Source: CAWBJO01 sp963789175 (GTDB lineage: Bacteria > Pseudomonadota > Alphaproteobacteria > Rhizobiales > Aestuariivirgaceae). Taken from it: a stretch of DNA of 64,000 nt. Position 1 is the stretch's first letter; each line of letters begins with the position of its first letter. The position numbers and the translations under genes are program-made. Positions 15,731 through 25,123 of this stretch are shown here, one piece after another. The stretch covers positions 145,150-209,149 of the forward strand of contig CAWBJO010000008.1 of assembly GCA_963789175.1 (NCBI GenBank). Direction: 5' to 3'. A model generated the notes under the pieces. That model made no database searches and had not been told where the DNA came from. It saw only the letters and a program-made list of their open reading frames with translations.

Positions 15731-16660
15731 CTAGCCTGTTGCCGTCGAGTTTCCAACTGAATTCTGCAGCCTCCGTGCAGAGGGTTGCGGAAATCTAAAC
15801 GTTAAGACCCGGGCGACCCCGGCAAGGTCGCGTCTGACATGTAGTGATTCGTCGGCCGCTGTGAACCCCCCGGCCTGCATGATTTTCGCGACGGCGTCCG
15901 CCTGGCCCCGACCGATCTCGAGGCACAGAAAGCCCTCGGATTCGAGCGACTTTCCAAGCCTTGCGGCAAGCTCGCGAAAGGCGGAAAGCCCGTCCGGTCC
16001 GCCGTCGACGGCGAGCCTCGGTTCAAACGTCGCCACTTCCGGTTCGAGACCGTCGATCTCCGCGGAAGGAATGTACGGCGGATTGACCACGATGAGGTGG
16101 AAGCGCTCCGGCACCGAATCAAGCCAGGTCGTTTCCACGAAGGCGAGCCGGCTGGTGACCTTGTGCCGCACGGCGTTGGCGCGCGCCGCCGCGAGCGCCG
16201 CCGCCGACACGTCCGTCGCCACGCCCGTCCAGTGCGGCAGTTCGCCGACGAGGCTCACGGCCACCGCCCCCGTTCCCGTGCCGAGGTCCGCAAGCCGCGG
16301 CGTCTCCGCATGCGAAAGGCGCGTCCGCGCGATGTCGAGCGCCGCCTCGACCAGCGTCTCCGTGTCGGGCCTGGGATCGAGCGTGTCGGCTGTCACGCCG
16401 AAGGCGCGGCCGAAGAATTCCCGTTCGCCGGCGATGCGCGATAGCGGCTCGCGGCTCGCCCGCCTCTCGACGAGATCGCCCACGCGCTCGAGCTCGGCCG
16501 CCGTCAGGTGACGGTGCGGAGAGCCCAGGATGTCTTCGTGCGACAGGCCGAGCCCGATCTGCAGCAGCAGGCGCGCATCGAGCCGCGCTTGCGGCACGCC
16601 GGCGCCCTTGAGGCGCGACCCGAACCTGCCGAGCGCGCTCGTGATCGTTTCAGGCTGCAT
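15731..16660 (-). CDS. prmC: Release factor glutamine methyltransferase PrmC (HemK)
   Basis: A 309-residue SAM-dependent methyltransferase that N5-methylates the glutamine of the GGQ motif in release factors RF1 and RF2. The SAM-binding motif is LADLGTGTGAVAVSL and the catalytic NPPY motif is intact (VVNPPYIPSAEI), preceded by the N-terminal helical domain that recognises the release factor. ATG 16658-16660 is chosen because it begins MQPETITSALGRFGS, the normal N-terminus. Longer extensions lie inside prfA. It overlaps its substrate gene prfA by 11 bases, indicating translational coupling. Confidence 0.95.
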   Translation of the reverse strand: MQPETITSALGRFGSRLKGAGVPQARLDARLLLQIGLGLSHEDILGSPHRHLTAAELERVGDLVERRASREPLSRIAGEREFFGRAFGVTADTLDPRPDTETLVEAALDIARTRLSHAETPRLADLGTGTGAVAVSLVGELPHWTGVATDVSAAALAAARANAVRHKVTSRLAFVETTWLDSVPERFHLIVVNPPYIPSAEIDGLEPEVATFEPRLAVDGGPDGLSAFRELAARLGKSLESEGFLCLEIGRGQADAVAKIMQAGGFTAADESLHVRRDLAGVARVLTFRFPQPSARRLQNSVGNSTATG

Positions 16661-17729
16661 CGGCTTCCGCCTGCGCCAGGAGTTCGGACTGATGTTCCTG
16701 GACGAGCGCCTGCACGAGCTCGTCGAGCGCCGTGCCTTCGAGCACCTGGTCGAGCTTGTAGAGGGTGAGGTTGATGCGGTGATCGGTGACCCGGCCTTGC
16801 GGGAAGTTGTAGGTGCGGATCCGCTCCGAGCGGTCGCCCGATCCGATCTGGCCCCGCCTCTGAGCCGTGCGCACCGCATCGATGCGCTGGCGTTCCCGCT
16901 CGTAGAGGCGCGCGCGCAGGATCTTGAGGGCCTTCGACTTGTTCTTGTGCTGCGATTTTTCGTCCTGCTGCGCGACGACTATGCCGCTCGGGATGTGGGT
17001 GATCCGAACCGCGCTGTCGGTCGTGTTGACCGACTGGCCGCCCGGCCCCGACGACCGATAGACGTCGATCCTGAGGTCCTTCTCTTCGATCGCGATGTCG
17101 ACTTCCTCGGCTTCCGGCAGCACGGCGACCGTCGCCGCCGAAGTGTGGATGCGGCCCTGGGCTTCCGTGTCGGGCACCCGCTGCACCCGATGCACGCCCG
17201 ATTCGAACTTGAGGTTGGCGTAGACGCCCTGGCCGGAAATGTTGGCGATGATCTCCTTGTAGCCGCCGTGATCGCCGTCGCTCGCCGAGATCGCCTCGAC
17301 CTTCCAGCCCTTGCCGCCGGCGTAGCGCTGGTACATGCGGAAAAGATTGCCGGCGAACAGCGCCGCCTCGTCGCCCCCCGTTCCCGCCCTCACCTCCAGG
17401 ATGACGTTGCGCTCGTCGGCGGAGTCCTTTGGCAGCAGCAGGAGTTTCAGCACGTGCTCGAGCTTTGCGATCCGCTCCTCGACGAGCGGCTTCTCGGCCC
17501 TCGCCATGTCGGCGAGCTCGCCCCCTGCGCCCAGCATCTCCTCGAGCCCCGCGCGCTCGTCGAGCGCCTTGCGGTAGGCGCTTGCCGCCTCGGCGAGAGG
17601 CTGCAACTCGGCATACTCCTTCGAAAGCTTGACGAACGTTTCGCCCTCCGCTCCCGATGCGAGCTCGCCTTCAAGCGCCCGGAAGCGGTCGAGGATGCGG
17701 GTGAGGTTTTCGGGTCTAAGGATGCTCAT
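16650..17729 (-). CDS. prfA: Peptide chain release factor 1
   Basis: A 359-residue class I release factor reading UAA and UAG. The GGQ catalytic loop (GPGGQSVNTTDSAVR, about residue 235) and the N-terminal RF1 domain are present. RF1's PxT-type codon-recognition loop region lies upstream of it. Normal length for the family. ATG at 17727-17729. Co-transcribed with prmC, which modifies it. Confidence 0.97.
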   Translation of the reverse strand: MSILRPENLTRILDRFRALEGELASGAEGETFVKLSKEYAELQPLAEAASAYRKALDERAGLEEMLGAGGELADMARAEKPLVEERIAKLEHVLKLLLLPKDSADERNVILEVRAGTGGDEAALFAGNLFRMYQRYAGGKGWKVEAISASDGDHGGYKEIIANISGQGVYANLKFESGVHRVQRVPDTEAQGRIHTSAATVAVLPEAEEVDIAIEEKDLRIDVYRSSGPGGQSVNTTDSAVRITHIPSGIVVAQQDEKSQHKNKSKALKILRARLYERERQRIDAVRTAQRRGQIGSGDRSERIRTYNFPQGRVTDHRINLTLYKLDQVLEGTALDELVQALVQEHQSELLAQAEADAA

Positions 17730-17787
17730 CGGCGAAACGGGCTTCGCGGCGGGGACGTCCCCGTCGCACCCGCGCCTTCTAGCCCGA

Positions 17788-18909
17788 TCAGCCCTTGGTG
17801 TTCAACAGCCGGGTGATGTTGAGTGAGCGGCCGACCAGGATTTCCCCCGGGCTGCCGAGCGTACCCTTGTCGACCCCGTCGACGCTGTAGCCGATGAGGC
17901 CGCCGTCCCGTGAGATGATGACCAGGTCGTCGCGGTTGGGAACAGCGTAGTTGTCGCCCGCCCGCATGGTCTTCGAGACGACCACGTTGCCGCGTGAATC
18001 CTCGACCCGGATCCAGACGGGACCCTTGGCGTCGAGAACCAGCCGCGACGGGCCGGCTTCGGCCGGCGCGAGAGCCGCGTGCTTTTCCGGTGCTGCGGCC
18101 TCGAAACCCGGTTCGCCTTCGAGCTGCTTGGCGATGAACGCCGTGAGCGCATCGGTTTCGAGTGGCGCCGCGCCCGGCATTTTCGGTTGCGGTGCCGACT
18201 CCACGATGACCTGGTCGTCTTCGAGCGGCGTCTCGGTGACGGTGATTTTGGCCGCATCGTCCGGCACCGACGGCAGGGTCGCGGTCGGAAGCGTGTCGGC
18301 CTCCGCCACGGGCGGAAGCTCGTCGGCCTCCGCTACCGGCGCAAGCGCGTCCTCCACGGGCGGCAGTGCATCCTCGACAGGCGGATAGACCGAGGCCGAC
18401 TCGGCAGATGAGACCGGCTCCTCTCCCGAGGTGCTCCAGCTCTGCACCAGACCGAGAACCAGGATGATGGCAAGCCCGCTTCCCGCGATCGTCATGCCGC
18501 GTCGCGACGACAGGAGTTTCAGGGCCTTGGCGAATGGAATGACTTTGGCGCTCGACAGCGGCGGCGGCGCGCGCAGCGGCTTCGGCCGCGGAATCTGCGG
18601 CCGGTCGAGAACGTCGGCATAGTGCTGGACCAGCGGTTCGGGATCGAAGCCGAGATACTGGCCGTAGATTCCGATCATGGTGAGGGCGTCGGCGCGCTCG
18701 GGCAGCTTGGTCAGGTCGCCCCGCTCGATGCCGTCTATGTGGCTTTCGTGAATGTCCAGAATTTCCGCGATTTGATGCAGGCTCAATCCCCGGCGCTCGC
18801 GCTCCCGGTGGAGGAACCAGCCTGCTTCACCGGCCGGGTCGACGTTGCCGTCGGGTTTCGGCCGATGGTTTGTCAGGGCCGGATCGGCCCTTGATTGCGA
18901 GTGAGACAT
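17788..18909 (-). CDS. RodZ-like helix-turn-helix membrane protein
   Basis: A bitopic protein of about 373 residues: an N-terminal cytoplasmic HTH_25 domain (WFLHRERERRGLSLHQIAEIL... about residues 30-95), a transmembrane helix (TIAGSGLAIILVLGLVQSW, about 143-162), a Pro/Glu/Asp-rich linker with imperfect repeats of PPVEDAL and PVAEADEL, and a C-terminal DUF4115 beta domain ending at the SLNITRLLNTKG region. RodZ links MreB to the cell-wall elongation machinery, and this architecture suggests a similar role, though alphaproteobacterial members are divergent. ATG 18909 (MSHSQS) is preferred over the 9-residue longer start at 18936, because AAAGGTGAG lies upstream. Confidence 0.8.
   Translation of the reverse strand: MSHSQSRADPALTNHRPKPDGNVDPAGEAGWFLHRERERRGLSLHQIAEILDIHESHIDGIERGDLTKLPERADALTMIGIYGQYLGFDPEPLVQHYADVLDRPQIPRPKPLRAPPPLSSAKVIPFAKALKLLSSRRGMTIAGSGLAIILVLGLVQSWSTSGEEPVSSAESASVYPPVEDALPPVEDALAPVAEADELPPVAEADTLPTATLPSVPDDAAKITVTETPLEDDQVIVESAPQPKMPGAAPLETDALTAFIAKQLEGEPGFEAAAPEKHAALAPAEAGPSRLVLDAKGPVWIRVEDSRGNVVVSKTMRAGDNYAVPNRDDLVIISRDGGLIGYSVDGVDKGTLGSPGEILVGRSLNITRLLNTKG
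18290..18395 (-). repeat. Imperfect tandem repeats in the RodZ-like linker
   Basis: The periplasmic linker is built from four short degenerate units of 7-9 residues (PPVEDAL, PPVEDAL, APVAEADEL, PPVAEADTL). The DNA units are similar but not identical, so this is a protein-level spacer repeat, likely to vary in copy number between strains. Confidence 0.6.
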
Positions 18910-19030
18910 CGCGAAGCACTCACCTTTCCGCGGCACGATCGATAGCCTCGAGCCCGGATGTCGGACCGGGCACGATCGCGGGTATCGTCAACGAGAATGC
19001 CGAAGAATGGTAAGCAAGTGGTGAACGGCG

Positions 19031-21295
19031 CTAGACGGGGATGCTCTTGCGGCGCGCGTAGTCTTCGAGCGCCGGCCGGATCGTGTGGTCGGCTCGCTCG
19101 ATCAAGGGTTCGATGAATTTCTGAAGGTCGCCGCGGTCGAGCTCCAGAATGGCGGATTTCACCGGTCCGATCGCCGCCGGCGCCATGGAGATCGAGGTGA
19201 GGCCGACGCCGATCAGCGCCAGCGCCTCGAGCGGCCGCGCCGCCATCTCGCCGCACAGGTTGACCGGCACGCCGCTTTCCTGCGCCTTCGCCGCGACTTC
19301 GCGCACCAGCGCCAGGAACGCCGGGCTCAGCGGATCGTAGCGGCCGCTGAGCCGCGTGTTGGCGCGATCCGAAGCGAACAGGAACTGGATGAGGTCGTTC
19401 GAGCCGATCGACACGAAGTCGACGGTCTTGAGCAGCCGGTCGAGCTGCCAGATGAGCGACGGGACTTCGATCATCGTGCCGAGACGGATGGACCGCGGCA
19501 GGGCGTGGCCGCGCCTCTCCATTGCCGCCCTGGCACCGTCGACGGCGTCCTTGGCGGCCTCGAACTCGGATACCTCGGCGATCATCGGGAACATGACGTT
19601 GAGGTCGCGCCCGGCCGCCGCCTTGATGAGCGCCCTGAGCTGCAGCTGCATGAGCGCCGGCCGTTCGAGCGACATGCGGATCGCACGCCAGCCCATGGCC
19701 GGATTGTCCTCCTTGAGCTGGCGCAGATAGGGCAGCGACTTGTCCGCCCCGATGTCGAGGGTGCGGAACACCACCGGCTTGCCGTTCGCCGCATCGAGGA
19801 TCGCTTCGTAGTGGCCCGCCTGGACGCTGAACCGCGGAAACGACGCCGCCATCATGAACTGCAGCTCGGTCCGGAACAGGCCGATGCCGTCGGCGCCCGA
19901 CTCGTGCAGGTGCGGCATGTCGACGTGCAGGCCGGCGTTGATGCTGAGGCTGATGCGGTGGCCGTCGCGGGTGATCGCCGGCCGGTCGCGCAGTGCCGCG
20001 TACTGCGCCTGCTTGCGCGCATAGAAGCGCACCTTTTCCGAATAGGCCTGCTCGATGCTGGCCGACGGGCGCACATGCACCTCGCCCGACTGGCCGTCGA
20101 CGATGATGGGATCGCCCGTGTCGACGAGATCGACGATGCCCGGCACCTGGCCGACGGCCGGAATGCCGAGGGCCCGCGCCACGATGGCGGCATGGCTCGT
20201 CGCTCCGACGTCCTCGATGATGACGCCCCTGAGCTTCACCCGGTCGTAGTCGAGGAGATCGGCCGGCCCCATGTCGCGCGCCACCAGGATCGTGTCCTTG
20301 GGCAGGTTGCCGGCCGCCGCCGTCTCCACCTGGCCGGTGAGGATGCGCAACAGGCGGTTGGCGAGATTGTCGAGATCGCTGAAGCGTTCGCGCAGATAGG
20401 GATCCTCGATGCGCATCATCCGCGCCCGGTTGTCGTTCTGCACGCGCTCGACGGCGCCCTCCGCCGTGAGTCCGGTGTCGACCGCTTCTCGCATGCGCCG
20501 CACCCAGCCGCGGTCGTGCGCGAACATCCGGAATGCCTCGAGCACGTCTCCGTATTCGGCGCCGCGCAGGCTTTCGGCACGGTTGATGAGGGTCTCGACG
20601 CTCTGCTGCAGGGATTCGATCGCCTGGTCGAGCCGCCGTTTCTCGGCCGGCACGTTCTCGGCGATGAGATTGGTGATGACGATGCGCGGCTCGTGCAGCA
20701 CGACGTGGCCGAGCGCGATGCCTTCGGCCAGCACCTGGCCCTTGAGGTGATGGCTGCGGATATGCGCGACGTCCGCGGCGACGGCGAGCGTGATCTCCCT
20801 AAGCTCGCCCGCGGCGATGAGCTCGGCAAGCACCATGGCCGTCGTCTGCAGGGCTTCTTCTTCGTCCTCGGAATACTGGCGGGCCGTTCGGTTCTGCACC
20901 ACCAGCACGCCGATCGTGTCGCCCGCCCTCAGGATCGGCACGCCGAGGAAGGAGTGATAGATCTCCTCGCCCGTCTCCGGCAGGTATTTGAAGGCCGGAT
21001 GCGACTGGGCGTCGGACAGATTGAGGATTTCCGCGTCCGCCGCGATGGTGCCGACGAGGCCTTCCCCGACCTTGAGCTTCGAGGTGTGAACGGCCTCGCG
21101 CTTCAGTCCTTCCGTCGCATAGAGCTCCAGCACCTGGCCGGGGCGCATGACGTAGAGCGAGCACACCTCGGCCACCATGTTGGCCGCGATGATGCTTACC
21201 GTCTTGTCGAGCTTTCGCTGTGCCGTCTCTGGTCCCGCCATGACCTCGCGCAGGCGCCGAAGCAGCACTCGCGGGCCAAGGGAAGTTAACGGCAT
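19031..21295 (-). CDS. ptsP: Phosphoenolpyruvate-protein phosphotransferase PtsP (EI-Ntr)
   Basis: A 754-residue enzyme I of the nitrogen PTS. An N-terminal GAF sensory domain (about residues 15-160, VGEGLVGTIAADAEILNL) precedes the EI N-domain, a phospho-histidine domain with GATSHAAIVARALGIPAVGQ, and the PEP-binding barrel with NLCGEMAARPLEALALIGVG. It passes phosphate from PEP to the NPr and EIIA-Ntr proteins, which regulate potassium and carbon/nitrogen balance. ATG at 21293-21295. It lies directly downstream of lysC, an arrangement common in Hyphomicrobiales. Confidence 0.94.
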   Translation of the reverse strand: MPLTSLGPRVLLRRLREVMAGPETAQRKLDKTVSIIAANMVAEVCSLYVMRPGQVLELYATEGLKREAVHTSKLKVGEGLVGTIAADAEILNLSDAQSHPAFKYLPETGEEIYHSFLGVPILRAGDTIGVLVVQNRTARQYSEDEEEALQTTAMVLAELIAAGELREITLAVAADVAHIRSHHLKGQVLAEGIALGHVVLHEPRIVITNLIAENVPAEKRRLDQAIESLQQSVETLINRAESLRGAEYGDVLEAFRMFAHDRGWVRRMREAVDTGLTAEGAVERVQNDNRARMMRIEDPYLRERFSDLDNLANRLLRILTGQVETAAAGNLPKDTILVARDMGPADLLDYDRVKLRGVIIEDVGATSHAAIVARALGIPAVGQVPGIVDLVDTGDPIIVDGQSGEVHVRPSASIEQAYSEKVRFYARKQAQYAALRDRPAITRDGHRISLSINAGLHVDMPHLHESGADGIGLFRTELQFMMAASFPRFSVQAGHYEAILDAANGKPVVFRTLDIGADKSLPYLRQLKEDNPAMGWRAIRMSLERPALMQLQLRALIKAAAGRDLNVMFPMIAEVSEFEAAKDAVDGARAAMERRGHALPRSIRLGTMIEVPSLIWQLDRLLKTVDFVSIGSNDLIQFLFASDRANTRLSGRYDPLSPAFLALVREVAAKAQESGVPVNLCGEMAARPLEALALIGVGLTSISMAPAAIGPVKSAILELDRGDLQKFIEPLIERADHTIRPALEDYARRKSIPV

Positions 21296-21396
21296 TTCAG
21301 GATCCGTCCCTTCCCGCCGCGACTGCGGCCGGTTTGTGCATGAATCGCCAATGTTTGTGGCGGGCGTGGCTCATTCGACTGCTTTCGCCCTTCGCG

Positions 21397-22650
21397 CTAG
21401 ATCTTGTCAAGCCCGTAGGCCGAATGGAGCGCCCGGACGGCGAGCTCCGTGTAGGCCTCGTCGATGAGAACGCTGATGCGGATTTCCGAGGTGGTGATCG
21501 CCTGGATGTTGATGCCCTTGTCGGCCAGCGACTTGAACATGCGCGACGCGACGCCGGCGTGGCTGCGCATGCCGATTCCGACGACCGACACCTTGGCGAC
21601 GTCGGAGGAATGCGTGAGCTCTTGGAAGCCGACCCGCTCCTTGACGCGCTCCATGACCTCGAGCGCCCGTCTGAGGTCCTTGCGCTGCAAGGTGAAAGTG
21701 ATGTTGGCGGTTTCGCCGTCCGACGAGACGTTCTGGACGATCATGTCGACGCTGATGTCGGCCTCGGCCAGTGGCCCGAACACGCTCGCCGACACGCCGG
21801 GCTTGTCCTTGACGCGGCGGATCGACACCTTCGCCTCGTCCTTGGAATGTGCGATTCCGCTTACGACCTGTTGCTCCACGATCTGCTCCTCCTCGCATAC
21901 GAGCGTGCCGCCGCCCGCCCCGTTCTCAACTGCGTTGGCCGGTGAATCCGGCGATTCGAAGCTCGAGCGCACGCGCAGCGGCACGCGGTACACCATGGCC
22001 AGCTCGACCGACCGTGTTTGCAGGACCTTGGCGCCGAGCGACGCCAGCTCCAGCATCTCTTCGTAGGAAATCTTGGCCACCCGGTGCGCCTTCGATTCGA
22101 TGCGCGGATCGGCCGTGTAGACGCCGTCGACGTCGGTGTAGATGTCGCAGCGCCCCTCGAGGGCCGCCGCCAGCGCCACCGCGCTCGTATCCGAGCCGCC
22201 GCGGCCGAGCGTGGTGATTCGCCTGTCCGGCCCGAGCCCCTGGAAGCCGGCGATGACCGCGACCTGTCCCTGCTCCAGCCGCTTGCGCAACGCCTCGGCG
22301 TCGATCTCCTGGATTCGCGCCGCTCCGTGCACGCCGTCGGTGCGGATCGGGATCTGCCAGCCCTGCCACGACCGCGCCGGTATTCCCATCTCCTGGAGCA
22401 CGATGGCGAGGAGTCCGGAGGTGACCTGTTCGCCCGAGGCGACGACCGTGTCGTACTCGCGGGCATCGTGCAGGGAGGCGGCATCGCGCGTCCACTTAGC
22501 CAGCTGGTCGGTCTGCCCGGCCATCGCCGAGACCACCACCGCAACCTGCTGTCCGGCCTTGACCTCGCGCTCGACATGGCGAGCGACATTGCGGATGCGG
22601 TCGAGGTCTGCAACCGACGTGCCGCCGAATTTCATAACGAGACAGCTCAT
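21397..22650 (-). CDS. lysC: Aspartate kinase
   Basis: A 417-residue aspartokinase, the first step of Lys, Thr, Met and diaminopimelate synthesis. The kinase domain starts VMKFGGTSVADLDRIRN, with RGGSDTSAVALAAAL and the DVDGVYTADPRI segment, and is followed by two C-terminal ACT domains (from about residue 265) for feedback inhibition by lysine/threonine. ATG 22648-22650 begins MSCLVMKFGGTS, the family's usual N-terminus. Longer upstream ORF is rejected. Divergent from ubiG, sharing a 118-base intergenic region. Confidence 0.95.
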   Translation of the reverse strand: MSCLVMKFGGTSVADLDRIRNVARHVEREVKAGQQVAVVVSAMAGQTDQLAKWTRDAASLHDAREYDTVVASGEQVTSGLLAIVLQEMGIPARSWQGWQIPIRTDGVHGAARIQEIDAEALRKRLEQGQVAVIAGFQGLGPDRRITTLGRGGSDTSAVALAAALEGRCDIYTDVDGVYTADPRIESKAHRVAKISYEEMLELASLGAKVLQTRSVELAMVYRVPLRVRSSFESPDSPANAVENGAGGGTLVCEEEQIVEQQVVSGIAHSKDEAKVSIRRVKDKPGVSASVFGPLAEADISVDMIVQNVSSDGETANITFTLQRKDLRRALEVMERVKERVGFQELTHSSDVAKVSVVGIGMRSHAGVASRMFKSLADKGINIQAITTSEIRISVLIDEAYTELAVRALHSAYGLDKI

Positions 22651-22768
22651 GCCATCCTCGAGGCCGGGCGCCATAAATCGCTTGAGACCCCGCCTCGCCC
22701 CGCTAATGTGTTGAGGACCGAACCGAACGCGGGCGTACTCATACCCGCCGACTTCGCGGGATGCAACA

Positions 22769-23554
22769 TTGGACCCCTCGCCGATACCACCGGTCGAACC
22801 GCCGCCGGCATCCTCGAGCCTCGACCCTGCCGAGGTGGAGAAATTCTCAGCCCTCGCCGCCGAGTGGTGGAACCCGGACGGCAAGTTCGCCGTCCTTCAC
22901 AAGTTCAATCCGGTCCGCCTCGCCTATGTTCGCGAGCAGCTGACCGCCCGTTTCGGCCGCGATCCGTTCCACCGCCGCCCCTATGAGGGCCTGTCCTTCC
23001 TTGATATCGGCTGCGGCGGCGGTCTCCTCTCCGAGCCCATGGCCAGGCTCGGAGCCGAGGTGACGGGCATCGATCCCTCCGAGCGGAACATCGGCACCGC
23101 CCGCCAACACGCCGTCGCCCAGGGACTGGCGATCGACTACCGTGTTGCCGCCGCCGAGGACCTCGCCGGCGAGGCGCGCCGGTTCGACGTCATCCTCAAC
23201 ATGGAGGTGATCGAGCACGTGCTCGACCCGCCGGCATTCATGGTCACCTGCGCGTCCCTCCTGAAGCCCGGCGGCTTTATGGTCGTGGCGACCATCAACC
23301 GCACGCTCGCGTCCTTCGCGCTTGCCATCGTCGGGGCCGAATACGTTCTGGGGTGGCTGCCGCGCGGCACCCATCATTGGGAGAAATTCATCACGCCGTC
23401 CGAAATGGAGGCGATGTTCGTCGATGCCGGCCTGCGCCCCGTCGACTGCGTCGGTGTGGTCTTCAGCCCGCTGTCGGGAAGCTGGTCGCGTTCGGCCAAT
23501 ACGTCGGTGAACTACATGAGCCTCGCGGAGCGCCCGGTCGGAGCAGCCGCCTAA
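22769..23554 (+). CDS. ubiG: Ubiquinone biosynthesis O-methyltransferase UbiG
   Basis: A 261-residue SAM-dependent enzyme performing both O-methylations of ubiquinone synthesis. It shows the UbiG pattern EKFSALAAEWWNPDGKFAVL near the N-terminus, the SAM motif FLDIGCGGGLLSEPMARLG, the NMEVIEHV motif and THHWEKFITPSEM near the end. Start is TTG 22769. The next in-frame candidates would truncate the conserved Trp-Trp region. It ends with a 4-base overlap with DUF1178 on the opposite strand. Confidence 0.95.
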   Translation: MDPSPIPPVEPPPASSSLDPAEVEKFSALAAEWWNPDGKFAVLHKFNPVRLAYVREQLTARFGRDPFHRRPYEGLSFLDIGCGGGLLSEPMARLGAEVTGIDPSERNIGTARQHAVAQGLAIDYRVAAAEDLAGEARRFDVILNMEVIEHVLDPPAFMVTCASLLKPGGFMVVATINRTLASFALAIVGAEYVLGWLPRGTHHWEKFITPSEMEAMFVDAGLRPVDCVGVVFSPLSGSWSRSANTSVNYMSLAERPVGAAA

Positions 23555-23991
23555 TTGCCGTCCTCGGGCAGCCGCGGCAGCGGATGAACGTCGATTCCCT
23601 CTTCGACGAGGTCCGATGCCTCCTTGGGCGTCGCCTCGCCATAGATGCCGCGCGGTTCCTTCTCCTGATAGTGGATGCGGCGCGCCTCTTCGGCGAAGCG
23701 GTCACCCACATACTCTGCATTCTTCTCCACATGGTCGCGGAGCTCCCGCATCGCCTTGGTGAGGGCGGCGACCCGCGCATCCGTCGGCGCCGTGAAGACG
23801 CGATTGGGGCTTTCCTTGCGGTTCGATTTCATCGGGATGCTTGGCGCCATGATCTGCTTGGACACGTCGCTCGTGCCGCACACCGTGCACGCGACCTGGG
23901 ACTGGGCCGCCTGCATGTCGAAGGCCGCACTGTCGCGAAACCAGCCGTCGAAGGTGTGGCCGTCCTTGCAGATGAGATCGTAGCGGATCAT
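23551..23991 (-). CDS. DUF1178 family protein
   Basis: A 146-residue protein starting MIRYDLICKDGHTFDGWFRD, the DUF1178 signature, with a CTVCGTSDVSKQIMAPSI segment that with the early Cys-x6-His could bind zinc. It resembles the FmdB-type regulatory zinc ribbons in its N-terminal part. Function unknown. Tightly followed downstream genes are absent. It is the last of a minus-strand run comF-grx-nit-DUF1178 with short gaps, which looks like one operon. Confidence 0.88.
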   Translation of the reverse strand: MIRYDLICKDGHTFDGWFRDSAAFDMQAAQSQVACTVCGTSDVSKQIMAPSIPMKSNRKESPNRVFTAPTDARVAALTKAMRELRDHVEKNAEYVGDRFAEEARRIHYQEKEPRGIYGEATPKEASDLVEEGIDVHPLPRLPEDGN

Positions 23992-24018
23992 CGATCGGAC
24001 TCTTAGGCGCCTTGCCCG

Positions 24019-24849
24019 TCACTGCGCAAGCGTCCAGCTCCGGTCCGGCCCGAGCGTCGGAATGCGCTGCCGCGCCGCGGCGGCAAGGCGAGGTTCGAGA
24101 GTGGCGAAAAGGACGCCGGGATCGCGCGGCCGTTCGGCGACGACTGCGCCCCACGGATCGACGACGAGGCTGTGCCCGAAGGTCTCGCGGCCGCTCTCGT
24201 GCCGGCCCGCTTGCGCGGGGGCGAGGATGTAGGCGCCGTTCTCGATGGCTCTTGCCCGAAGTAACACATGCCAGTGGGCCTCTCCGGTAATCTTCGTGAA
24301 CGCCGAAGGCACGCTGATAAATAGTGCGCCCGCCTGCGATAACAATCTGTAAAGGACGGGAAACCGCAGGTCGTAGCAGATGGTTGCGCCGAACCGGCCC
24401 CACGGCAGGTCGTGAACGACGGCCCGCTCGCCGCCCCGGTAGGTTCGCGATTCCCGGAAGCTTTGTCCCTGCCCCAGGTCGACGTCGAAGAGATGGATCT
24501 TGTCGTATCGGAGAACGGTCTCTCCGTTCGGCGCGAAGAGCAGCGATCGGTTGACGAGCCGGTCCGCGCCGGATTTGAGCGCCAGCGAACCGATGAGGAG
24601 ATGGATGCCGAGCTCCGCGGCAAGGCGGCTGAAGAACGCGGGAGCGGGATCGCCGGCCTCCTCGTGGACGCAAGCCATGAGCCGCACCCGGTCCGTCTCC
24701 AGGATGTTCGTCATCTCGGGCGTCAGCACCAGCGCGGCGCCGCCGGCCGCGGCCTCGCGGATGAGGTCGGCGGCCGTTTCGAGGTTCCGGCCGACGTCGC
24801 GTCCGCTCGTGAGCTGGATGAGCCCGGCCCGGAATGCCTGCCCGGCCAT
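24019..24849 (-). CDS. Carbon-nitrogen hydrolase (Nit/amidase family)
   Basis: A 276-residue nitrilase-superfamily protein closest to the Nit1/Nit2 branch (omega-amidase or deaminated-glutathione amidase). The catalytic triad segments are visible: Glu in VLTPEMTNI, Lys in RYDKIHLFDVD and Cys in GATICYDLRFP. Start at ATG 24849 (MAGQAFRAGLIQLTSG). It lies 5 bases downstream of the glutaredoxin gene. The choice between Nit1 and Nit2 substrate cannot be made from the sequence alone. Confidence 0.88.
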   Translation of the reverse strand: MAGQAFRAGLIQLTSGRDVGRNLETAADLIREAAAGGAALVLTPEMTNILETDRVRLMACVHEEAGDPAPAFFSRLAAELGIHLLIGSLALKSGADRLVNRSLLFAPNGETVLRYDKIHLFDVDLGQGQSFRESRTYRGGERAVVHDLPWGRFGATICYDLRFPVLYRLLSQAGALFISVPSAFTKITGEAHWHVLLRARAIENGAYILAPAQAGRHESGRETFGHSLVVDPWGAVVAERPRDPGVLFATLEPRLAAAARQRIPTLGPDRSWTLAQ

Positions 24850-24854
24850 CGGCG

Positions 24855-25109
24855 TCAATCCCGGTCGCACATCGCGATGGCACCGGAGGCGACGGCGGAT
24901 TCGAGTTCTGCGAGGCCGCCCACATGGCGCCCATCGACGAAAATCTGCGGCACCGAGCGGCGGCCTCCGGCCCGCTCGGCCATCGCCAAGCGCGACTCCT
25001 CGTCGCCCGACACGTCGATCTCCCGAAAGGCGATGCCCCTCTCCCGGCACAGCTCCTTCGCCGCATAGCAGGTCGCGCAGAAACGCGTCGTGTAGATTTC
25101 GACCGTCAT
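24855..25109 (-). CDS. grxC: Glutaredoxin 3
   Basis: An 84-residue thiol-disulfide oxidoreductase of the GrxC type: beta-strand VEIYTT, active site C-A-T-C followed by AAKELC, a RSVPQIFVDGRHVGG segment with the cis-proline and GG motif that bind glutathione. The C-A-T-C dipeptide is less usual than the family's CPYC or CPFC. ATG 25107-25109 gives the standard N-terminus. Located between comF and the nitrilase gene, as in related genomes. Confidence 0.88.
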   Translation of the reverse strand: MTVEIYTTRFCATCYAAKELCRERGIAFREIDVSGDEESRLAMAERAGGRRSVPQIFVDGRHVGGLAELESAVASGAIAMCDRD

Positions 25110-25123
25110 GGCGGAGAAGCCTA

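Noticed and set aside
19085..21289. 734-residue plus-strand frame opposite ptsP
   Set aside because: The antisense product is repetitive and Asp/His/Arg rich, typical of third-position GC bias. PtsP is clearly the real gene.
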